64,000 nt of DNA from Craterostigma plantagineum (lineage: Eukaryota; Streptophyta; Magnoliopsida; Lamiales; Linderniaceae), in the NCBI GenBank assembly GCA_027422505.1, contig JAPQWV010001334.1:31592-95591 (forward strand), written 5' to 3'. The notes under the pieces are model-generated. The model made no database searches, was not told the origin of the DNA, and worked only from the letters and a program-made list of their open reading frames with translations. Below are positions 54,828 to 64,000 of the stretch, one piece after another. The translations under genes and the position numbers were made by a program. Numbering within the stretch: position 1 is the stretch's first letter; each line of letters starts with the position of its first letter.

Positions 54828-56681
54828 ATAATCTAAGCTCTATATTTTAATCTCAATAAATACAAGAACAATTTTACAAGACCCTTCAACAAGTTCAAAT
54901 CTTAAGAGCGAGCCTAAATTAAGTTTATTTATTCTATTACAACTGAACTTATATTTCTATTTTATTAAGGCTAAGAGCCGTAAAAACTGTCATATTATGC
55001 CAATTTTACTTTTATGAGGTAACTATCATTATAACATTTTTTATTATTCATTCAGTTAAGTTAATAATCATTTTCTCCACTTAAAAACGGTCATTTTGTC
55101 AATTTTCAATATAAAATATATAATAAAATAATTACAAGAAGCTATTCAATACATGAGATTAAAAAAACTACCTGCTACGTAAGTTAACTAAATTGTTTTT
55201 TTCTTTCATAAACAGTATTAAATGTGCACGCACAGATTGTGCCTGTGACTGTGAGTAGTGTATATTAAGTTTTGGGATTACCGCTAAACTAATCTTAGGT
55301 ACAGCGCTTGTCTTTTGTGTAGATGATATTGAGTTTGTTAAAAGTTCCCAAAGTATTTCCCTATACATAGTTACCATTTATCTCCTTAATGGCACCATTT
55401 CTATCTACCTTATATTGAGCATGGCATAGACACTCTTATAGGACCCAAATGGTCCACCTATCCTCTATAATCTTCGAGTAATATTTATTTCTTTAGTTGT
55501 TCATTTAATATTTATTATTAGCTGGTTAACTTTTGAGAAATATCATCGACAGTTTTTAATTGTTGATGTTTATAGTGTCGGTGTATTTGCCGATACTAAT
55601 AACTAAACAAACTCAAATGGGATAAATTGAGTCACATACTAAGACCATACCGAAAACTCATTCCAAACTCAAACTCATTCTCAAACTCAAAATGCAGGTA
55701 ATTCTTCTCCAACCGAAAAACTCATTTCAAACTCAAAATCCACACAACTTTTCAATATACATATTATCCACATATTTACAATTTTCAAAACACACTTCCC
55801 AAAAAAACATTACCCAAAAAAATTTCAAAACACTGTTTTAAAATTAATTATACATAAAATTCAGTTAAGCTTTCAGATTTATTAATAATAATATTTTATG
55901 CTGAATAAAATTATCATATATATTTTCATAGCACTATTTTGAATTATGACTAAACTTTTTTTATCAACCTTCTAGCTCGCTTTTAAGTTTTAAACACTAA
56001 CTTTTTTTTAAACTTTTATTTTTTTTATTGTTTTTGAAGTTTTTTTTAATAGTAAACGGTACCTTTGTGTTGTTTTCTATATAATTGATAAAGATAAAAA
56101 CCTAACATAAAGAAAGAAACAAATAAAAAATAGAAAAAAAACCTTTCATTCCTCGTCATCATCTTCTTCGCGTCTTCTTTCTCATTTCATCCCAAGAAAT
56201 TTTTTTTTCTCCCATCGATCACTAATCATGACTAAAAAGATCATAATAAAAAAATCCAGTAGCGGGTGAACAGTGGCGTATAGCGGTTGATTTCTGGGGC
56301 AAATGTTTTAATTGAGTAAAATTTTGCGATTATGAACAGTACCGACGCAAATTTCGGTTTTGGAGTGAGAGAAAAGTCATAAACGCATTTACGTTCTACT
56401 TGCAGTCCGATTGGAGAAAAAAAGGGTTTGGGAGGGATTGAGGATCGATTGGAGATGGTTAAGTACACTACTTTCCGTAAGACGTAATTGCATCGAATTA
56501 CAGTGCTTCTCCATATATGGCAATCATCCCAATATACTACGGATTTCGATTTTGTTACCATAGCACAATGAAAACATAGGGTAACGACAGGAAACATGCA
56601 TCATACGACAAACCCTAAAATAAAACAAAATAAAATGAAAAAAAAAAAGGGCAACAATCTCCCCAAGCACAGAAACCCTAA
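54828..56681. other. AT-rich intergenic region
   Basis: No convincing gene. At about 55640-55790 there are repeated ctcattccaaactcaaa / ctcatttcaaactcaaa words, probably a degenerate repeat. Short frames at 55168-55377 and 56241-56597 have no recognisable family. Confidence 0.4.
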
Positions 56682-57218
56682 TTAGTTCTTAATGTTAACG
56701 CCAGCAGCACAACCACACTCATCCTCCCCACCTTCAATCTTTTGATCTTCTTCCTCCTTCTTACCAAAGAACATCTCCTTAAAAGTGGGCAGCTTCATCT
56801 CCCCCTTGTAAGACATTGGAATCGTCACATTCCCAATCATGGGCAGATCTACGATGAGCCCAAGCTCCAAGACGTAATCCACGTCCCAATCTCCGCCGAT
56901 GTCCTTTGCCAGGCTCAGCAAAGCGCCGTGGGGAACCTTAACGGTCACATCAAGATCCGTTTTGTCGTTGGATCTGAGAGATCCCGGGTCGGGTATGGAG
57001 CCCGATACTATCACGTTGTCTACGCTCTTCACTTTGTAGACGATTTCGCCGATGGGTATGGAGACAGAGTAGGGATTGGAGACGCATACCTTCGCGAGAA
57101 AAGTCAATCCGTTCAAACCCAAGCCTTTGAGGTCAACGTCTGTGATTGAAGCTTCGGGCTTGGGCATTTCGGTTACTTTGTCCGAAACGTAGTTCTTGGC
57201 TTTCTCGAGGAGGTCCAT
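56682..57218 (-). CDS. LEA14-like desiccation protectant (LEA_2 / WHy domain)
   Basis: Intronless frame of 178 residues beginning MDLLEKAKNYVSDKVTEMPKPEASITDVDL. The core (LNGLTFLAKVCVSNPYSVSIP, IGEIVYKVKSVDNVIVSG, GSIPDPGSLRSNDKTDLDV, VKVPHGALLSLAKDIGGDWD, VDYVLELGLIVDLPMIGN, VTIPMSYKGEMKLPTF) is the LEA_2 fold, a fibronectin-III-like beta-sandwich. Unlike many LEA_2 relatives it has no N-terminal membrane helix, so it is cytosolic like Arabidopsis LEA14. It is thought to protect cell components during drought, cold or wounding. Length and motifs are as expected, with an added acidic/Cys tail (EEEDQKIEGGEDECGCAAG). Upstream motifs suggest stress control. Confidence 0.95.
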   Translation of the reverse strand: MDLLEKAKNYVSDKVTEMPKPEASITDVDLKGLGLNGLTFLAKVCVSNPYSVSIPIGEIVYKVKSVDNVIVSGSIPDPGSLRSNDKTDLDVTVKVPHGALLSLAKDIGGDWDVDYVLELGLIVDLPMIGNVTIPMSYKGEMKLPTFKEMFFGKKEEEDQKIEGGEDECGCAAGVNIKN

Positions 57219-57324
57219 GCTCGATCTTATTTCTTGTTCTGTGATTAAAAAAGAAATTGGTTTTTGTTTCGTTTTTGTAATGAGAACGACGCTTGTATCT
57301 GTACTTTTCTAGTTTCGTACTAGG

Positions 57325-57336
57325 TTTTTTATAGGA
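57325..57336 (-). promoter_or_regulatory. TATA box of the LEA14 gene
   Basis: Minus-strand CCTATAAAAAAC about 110 bp upstream of the ATG. Confidence 0.6.
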
Positions 57337-57351
57337 TGTGTGAGTGTGAGT

Positions 57352-57358
57352 ACGTGTC
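57352..57358. promoter_or_regulatory. ABRE-like ACGTGTC near the LEA14 core promoter
   Basis: acgtgtc, about 16 bp upstream of the TATA box. ACGTGTC is a known ABA-responsive element variant, fitting a stress-induced LEA gene. Role inferred. Confidence 0.5.
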
Positions 57359-57359
57359 T

Positions 57360-58347
57360 GTGAGGGAATTCCGTGTTTGGAGATCTGCGCTTGGTTAGCT
57401 TTTGTTATTTATATATAGGAAACATGGAAAATATTTTGTTTTTTTATATGGCTTTGGCTTGTCCAATTCTATTTAAAATTTGCCGGGGGTCATATGTATA
57501 GGGTACGTAAAACAGACATAATTAGTGTACCAAGTATAGTATAGATAGTTCCACTAAATTTTGAAGGAAATGGTGTTGGGTTATAAGAGCATGGTAGGTA
57601 AGGCAACTGTTATGGTTGATAGACTGACGAATAGTAAGGATCTCATTTCACACGACATCAAATTCGAGGGTTACAATTTTACCTCCAATATATAATTAAA
57701 AAATAAAAGCCATAGTTCATGACAGAGCGTTGTCCTGTAAAATAAAACGTACATTGTTTTTTTTATTTGCAATGCAAATCATCTTTTATAGAAAATATGT
57801 GGATCATGTAATTGTACTGTAATTTGTAACTAAATTGAGGTAGCACGTCGTGAACTTGAGAGGCAAGTGTCAAAAGCTTGGAAGGATATAAACGAAGAAT
57901 GCCTTCGAAGAAAAGCGTTTATCAGTGAACCCATTTCGGGTCGCATTCTCAACCTGAGTCGTATAACTCACCACACCACTGATATTTCTGGTAAAATCCG
58001 TTCATTTTTTCTCTGATATTTTATCATCACCCTATGACTAAGTTAGTTCATATTGTCATCTATGAGATGTTCTCACTTCCAACTAGACTAATCTCCTTAA
58101 CATGAAATATCATCCACCCAACCCAAAAACTCGGATTATGCTCGTTTTATTTTTTTCTGTTCTACGGTGGGTAGGTTGATTGATCATTCGCAAACTTAAT
58201 AGAAAACCACAAAGTAGGATAGATTCACAAGGTAACGAAGAGCGAGAAATCTTAGCAGTTAAGAAACCAAAAAAGATCGAAAACAAACGTAAAGAATCTT
58301 TTAGGGGTTGTTATTTCTAACACAAGAATACGAACAGCAGAATGAGC
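57360..58347. other. LEA14 promoter region and TRAPPC3 3' flank
   Basis: AT-rich, no exon recognised. At 57841-57990 there is a moderately G+C-balanced patch (gtagcacgtcgtgaacttgag) with no extended reading frame, possibly a decayed gene fragment. Confidence 0.4.
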
Positions 58348-59801
58348 TTACTCGTCGTCTTTGTAAGGGTACTCTTCGGGAACTTGCTTGATGAGCTTCA
58401 CCTGCATCTCGAACACATCGTCCCCTCTAAGCATGTCACGTATCCACGTTACCTCGGTCTTCATTGACACCTTATTACATAAAGATACTTCAACAAATTA
58501 GTAGTGCCTTTACAGCTGCTGCTGGAGTTTTCTGCAGCGTAACTGATTTCTCATAAGCGTAAGCTGTTTGCCAATTACCATCTCGAGAGCTCCTCGAATG
58601 ACCCCGCTTAGGATGTTGCAGTACTGTAGGCCTTGGAAAGTGTCGGGTAGCTCAACAAAGTCTACCAAGGGATTGTCCTCCAAGATTAGGCTGCAGCTCG
58701 TCCCTTCCGTGTCCCAGTTAGTTACTGATGCTGTGACGCCCAGGAACATTTGAAGCCCACTGTTTGTTTCAGCTCATTGAAATTAAATCCAATTTAAACT
58801 CGTAAATTCTTTTTCAGGGACAAATTAGCAAACATTCACAACCATGTGATGAGGAGTATGCAGATGGTTTGCTAGAGAGAATTATAGGAAGCCAGAAAAA
58901 GAAAGATGTTTCCGCGGAAATCTGGAAATTCTTTCTGAAAGTAATCTCATTTCAAGAGTAAGGTTACAGGGTTCAAATTAGAGTTTACCCGAAGAAATAG
59001 ATTATCTGAATACACCATCAAAAATACCACAGATCTGATGTACGAGCATCTTATCTTTGAAGTGGCGACGATCTTATACAACATTGAACAGGCCGAAATC
59101 ATCTTCAAATGTATGCGTGATTTAGTCAAGGTTCAAGTTTGTGTTTTGAGAAGTAGACTTACGTTTCCATATCATTTGTACTATACAACACAAAAGCATG
59201 CCGAACAGAAATCTTACGATTCGAAGTCAATTACGTAAATTGTAGCAGCAAAAGGTGAGCATTGAAGTAAAGATAGAACACCTTAGCAATGACTTCAGCA
59301 GTCTCTCTAAAATCAACACACCTCGACACATTCGATTTAGCCAAGAACTCATCAACTAGCCTAACACCAATATTATAGCCCCTGCAATCACAGTGGAAAA
59401 AAAACCACAAATGATCGCCACAAAATTGATCCTTACCAACAAAAATACTGGAAGATTGAATGTTTCGCAGGGACTGAAGAAACTGCAGCAGCAAAAACCT
59501 AGACAAATCGAGAGAGACAAAAAAAAGGGCGAACTTACATCTGATCGAGCTGTTTGTTGACCTCTTCGACCTCCTCCAAATCGGTAATCAGCTGGCGCAC
59601 GATAGCACCGTACGTCAAGGTGAACAGCTCGGCATTCTAACATCCAAAACAACAAATGTAATAACGACGACAAGGCAATTATTAGCAGGTAATAAATCAA
59701 CGTTAAAAAAATCAGGAAGATGCAAGTGCCGATTGAAGACATACGACGCGATCCACGCTGGCGAAAATCGCATCGCCGGATTTGGGAGCAATCGGTGCCA
59801 T
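58348..59801 (-). CDS. TRAPPC3: TRAPP complex subunit 3 (BET3)
   Basis: Five exons (59745-59801, 59539-59636, 59280-59381, 58579-58759, 58348-58470) give 186 residues. The core BET3 subunit of the TRAPP tethering complex acts at the Golgi and in vesicle traffic as part of a Rab GTPase exchange factor. Signatures: NAELFTLTYGAIVRQLITDL, LDQMGYNIGVRLVDEFLAKS, VGLQMFLGVTASVTNWD, SLILEDNPLVDFVELPD, LQYCNILSGVIRGALEMV. The palmitoylated Cys of human BET3 falls at RCVDF (Cys present). The exon 3 donor that keeps frame is GT|GTTCTA, one of two overlapping GT options; it restores KVGLQMFL. The start ATG (59801) gives MAPIAPKSGDAIF, matching plant BET3. Frame intact. Confidence 0.93.
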
Positions 59802-60099
59802 TAGATCGCCTAGCTCAGATTTCGCCTTTCTCCGAGTTTACTGTGAGTAGTGAACGTAATTATTGAAAGTTGTGAGGTGGGTAAAAAGTAATATTTAAGA
59901 AACGATTGTTGTGAAGTGATATATAATACAAATTTATGGGGGAAAAGATGTAATTAAACAACGCAAGTTGCTAAGGCGATGGTGGCCCTAATTTCTATAT
60001 AAACGACCTTCTTGATAGGTTTCTCATTCAATCCTCATCCTCAAAAATCTTATCTCTCGTCAACAATCATTTACGAAAGCTTAGATCATTTGCCTCAAG
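59802..60099. promoter_or_regulatory. Shared head-to-head promoter (TRAPPC3 / polyubiquitin)
   Basis: Only ~200 bp separates the TRAPPC3 start from the polyubiquitin core promoter. On the plus strand ctatataaac (59995-60004) is a clear TATA box, followed by a C/T-rich leader ending ttgcctcaag just before the 5'-UTR intron donor at 60100. No separate TATA was recognised for TRAPPC3, which fits a housekeeping gene. Confidence 0.6.
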
Positions 60100-61217
<1,118 letters not shown>

Positions 61218-61611
61218 ATGAACGAACGTTTGCTCATGTGTGTGTTTCTAGTTTCGATTCTATGCCATGTTTTGGCACTTCTTTCTTGAATTGTTTTTGC
61301 GATGTTGCTAAGGTATGATAATATGTTATGAATTTGCTTGCTCTATGTTCTGTGATTGAACGCCCAAAACAAGAGAAGAAAGAAAAGGGAACCAAGAGCA
61401 ATTCATGATGTAATAATATAGCTATAGCTGTCTCAGTCCACTCGCTTATTGAAAAACTACATGCTTCTTTCTGTTCTCTTCAGGGTACTAAAATAGCAAA
61501 CGCAGGACAAATATAATACGACATTAGTTTTACATGTAAAAGCTGCTGCTGCTTCTTCAACTTAGTAACTGCTGTCTGTAATAGCTACAGGCCAACACCA
61601 TGAGATCATAT
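61218..61611. other. Convergent 3' flanks (polyubiquitin / translocator)
   Basis: A 394-bp AT-rich gap between convergent stop codons. No gene. Confidence 0.5.
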
Positions 61612-63475
61612 TCACTGTTTTGCCTGTAGTAGACAGATGTTTTCGCTCAGGATCGACAGAAACGTATTGTTGTTTTAACTGACATGAGACGAGACGTAAA
61701 TGAGAACAAAAGGCTGTGGTTCTTACCTGAGAATACAAGAAAGTTCCAAGTATCGCAATGGCAGCTCCGAGGGCATTTACAGGCTGGACGGGCGTACGGA
61801 AAATGATGATGGAAGAGACGATCACCGATATACGCTTCATAGTGTTTCCAATGCTGAAAGTCAGGGGAGAGATTTCATCCAACGACATGTACGAAACTGG
61901 TTGTATAGGTGGTAGAATACACTCTGTGCAGCCATCCACCTATTCACAGGATAAAAAATCTGTAACATTCAACAAATTCGAACGCAAAAGAAAAGTCACT
62001 CGTTTTATAGGGATAGGGAAGTTGGGCAAAACCAAGGGATGCAAGCATACCCAGCTCAGCAAGAAAATAGAAGGGTGGTTAATATGATTACCATATGATT
62101 TGGGGTCCAATCTGAGAGATAGCTTGTTCGAATCGAGGGCCCACATCTTCGGCCCTCGACGGCGATGGCGAAAGGCGTGAGAATCACAAGAGACAGCATA
62201 GACAAGCAAGCATAGTAGTTCATCCCGCTGACCGATTTTCCCTTCATGCCCTTCTTGGAAAAATGTTGCGGGAAAACAAACGCCAGATTCGATATCATGG
62301 CCCCCATAAAACCTGATAACAACATAAAAACCACCCCTATCGTCAAGAAAATTTACCTACACTACACATCTACCACAAGCTTCCATGGCTAAAAAGCTAC
62401 CACCTTTTTCGCTGGGGATTTCATGTGACTAGTTTAAAAGAGTTTGCTTAAAGAAAGAAGCAACAAGTTGGCCACCGCGCCACACCACATCATTTCTTTT
62501 GACGCCATTCAAAAATTTTTTTTTTTTTGCTTAAAAATCGAGTTAAATTTCACTTGACAACCAACGAGGAACGACTAGAAAGAAGATTAGGCTATTGGGT
62601 TTTACCGATCATGTTGAAGTTGAGCTCCGTGAGAGCTGATAAACCACAGCCACCGATGATGGGGAGAAGGGAAAGATAAACGGCGGGTGGAAACGTTTCT
62701 CCTAGGATGAACCTCGAAACGAGGACGCTAAACGCTGGTTCGCCGCTCTTAATTATGTGCGTGAACGAAACTGCAACCTTCGACATACTCACGGTAGCAG
62801 CCACGTGCCCAATTGTATGTGCTACGGCAACCTATGAACGCCAGGAAACAGCACTCAATCACAGTAGAAATATCAAGTTTTTGCAATGCCATAGAGGGAC
62901 AAAATCATCGCGAAATTCTCAGGAAACTTTTCGTGGGAAGGACAAAAAAACACTCACAGGAAAGAGACTCTTCCAAAAATCAAGATCGGTTTTTGGAAAC
63001 TCAGCGATCCTCAGAGCCCACGAAACCAACATAATCAAAGACCCAGCGGCGAGCGAAAGCGTCGAGGTTAGCCATGGAAAGGGGTAAGCGTTCAGCACCT
63101 TCTTGTTGTATATGTGAAGATCACATTCAAACCCCACCACGTGGCAAAGTAAACCCCGATCTTAAGCTTCCTCGCCGCCTCGGATTTCTGCTCGGCGGCG
63201 GGCTCTGAGCGATCAGCTGCCTCGTAGGCGTTACAAGTCACCAAAGATCGACGATGGCCGTGAAAGTAAGGATCAACAGCTGACGCCTGCTTCGCGAAGG
63301 AGACGATTTTCGACAACTGTAGAGGTTGGGAGGGGGAAATCGGAAGATCCTTCCTTGCATGAGCAATTGGGGGCAAATCAATCGAATCACAACCACGAAT
63401 CGCTCTTCTTCGGTTCTGCAGAATATCTGAGCCCTTTAACGAAAGGGGTTGGAACCGCAAAGAGGAAGAGATCAT
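61612..63475 (-). CDS. Glucose-6-phosphate/phosphate translocator (GPT1-like), frame-broken as written
   Basis: Exons: 62958-63475 (transit peptide and first helices), 62606-62831, about 62092-62312, about 61740-61940 and a final 12-nt exon 61612-61623 encoding AKQ-stop. It is a plastid inner-envelope antiporter swapping glucose 6-phosphate for phosphate, feeding starch and oxidative pentose phosphate synthesis. Visible: Ser/Arg-rich transit peptide, KLKIGVYFATWWGLNVIF, YNKKVLNAYPFPWLTSTLSL, VAVAHTIGHVAATVSMSKVA, FTHIIKSGEPAFSVLVSRF, SLLPIIGGCGLSALTELNFN, PLTFSIGNTMKRISVIV. Start ATG at 63475; the longer frame begins with GTG. About five single-base indels break it (near 63116, 62257-62273, 62151, 62135, 61898), several in AA, CCC or GG runs. 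It may be an intact gene with consensus errors. Confidence 0.88.
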
Positions 63476-64000
63476 AGTGAGCTGACGCACGGAGATTTTT
63501 TGGAGTAATTATTTTCTTCGACTGCAGATGTTCAGAGCTCTTCTATAGAGAAAAAAAGAGCTTTGAACACGAACAAACAACCCAACCCACCAAGAATTTT
63601 CCTCGTAAATCAGTCTCTATTCAGACGAGGAGACACATAAACAAGAGATCATCAACAGCGAGCTACAGCCCCGCGAAAAAAGTTCGAAAGCGGCGATGAT
63701 TCTGAGGTCAAAATCCTTTTTTTTTCCTTTCTTTCTATTGGGCTTGGGGGAAAATATTTAGGTGGAGATTTATGCTTTGAGATCTCTGCTTCTTATGGTA
63801 GTAGGTGCTTAAATACACTATTACAACTGTGATGTATGAATATTGAATGCTTCTTTCTCTTTTGAGGCAAAATATGTTACTGACCTTTCGTAGAATTGGT
63901 AGGCTACGCTAAGGTGGCGAAGAATAAATATAATTATATATAAATTTATTGACCTAGTTTGCCCTTGGTTAAAAACCATAAATTCGGCCGGCCCGGCCCG
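63476..64000. other. Translocator promoter and window edge
   Basis: 5' leader and promoter side of the translocator (minus strand), A/T-rich with purine-rich patches, ending in a short GC-rich ggccggcccggcccg at the edge. No second gene is seen. Confidence 0.5.

Noticed and set aside
56241..56597. 118-residue minus-strand ORF upstream of LEA14's 3' end
   Set aside because: No recognisable domain, AT-rich composition like the surrounding spacer, no splice or promoter context.
58740..59285. A one-base deletion in TRAPPC3 between exons 3 and 4
   Set aside because: Using the overlapping donor GT|GTTCTA at 59279-59280 gives KVGLQMFLG in frame, so no deletion is needed.

Overview
This window is nuclear DNA from a flowering plant, very probably a eudicot. 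Genes are split by short GT-AG introns (about 70-450 bp) and separated by AT-rich DNA full of small terminal-inverted-repeat elements. The families are plant families: thioredoxin m, NAC, root cap protein, S-domain receptor kinase, B3, LEA14 and a plastid sugar-phosphate translocator. I saw no tRNA, rRNA, CRISPR or prokaryotic operon. The species cannot be fixed from the sequence alone.

Layout. (1) 0-20 kb is a conserved single-copy block: the 3' part of a TRF4/5-type nucleotidyltransferase, CMP-Kdo synthetase, thioredoxin m, an SDE5-like protein (minus strand), an F-box/RCC1 protein and an ATAF/RD26-type NAC factor. From memory, Arabidopsis has TRX-m4, SDE5, an RCC1 protein and ANAC055 close together on chromosome 3, so this looks syntenic. 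(2) 20-30 kb holds two nearly identical root-cap-protein genes in inverted orientation around an intact DUF313-type B3 gene and a truncated sister. (3) 28-48 kb is a tandem segmental duplication: three S-domain receptor kinase copies (all minus strand), a third, 5'-truncated root cap copy, and a Ty1/copia element present once with both LTRs and a 5-bp target duplication and once cut short. (4) 48-54 kb carries two tandem REM-like B3 genes with Asn/acid-rich linkers. (5) 56-64 kb holds LEA14, TRAPPC3 (BET3), a damaged polyubiquitin gene and a glucose-6-phosphate/phosphate translocator; BET3 and GPT1 are also close neighbours on Arabidopsis chromosome 5 (memory).

Reading frames. Several conserved genes (NAC, the three kinases, both REM-like B3 genes, polyubiquitin, translocator) are broken by single-base gains or losses, many in short homopolymer runs, while their neighbours are clean. 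Some of this may be consensus error in a long-read assembly rather than real decay, so every 'pseudogene' call based only on 1-nt indels is provisional.

Most novel points: the reconstructable duplication history at 28-48 kb (microhomology junction, LTR element with target duplication, a MITE that later landed in that target duplication); a NAC gene whose frame is open only with a second splice donor 4 nt downstream of the canonical one; and intact kinase exons beside three independently broken receptor ectodomains. No new multi-gene biochemical system could be defended.
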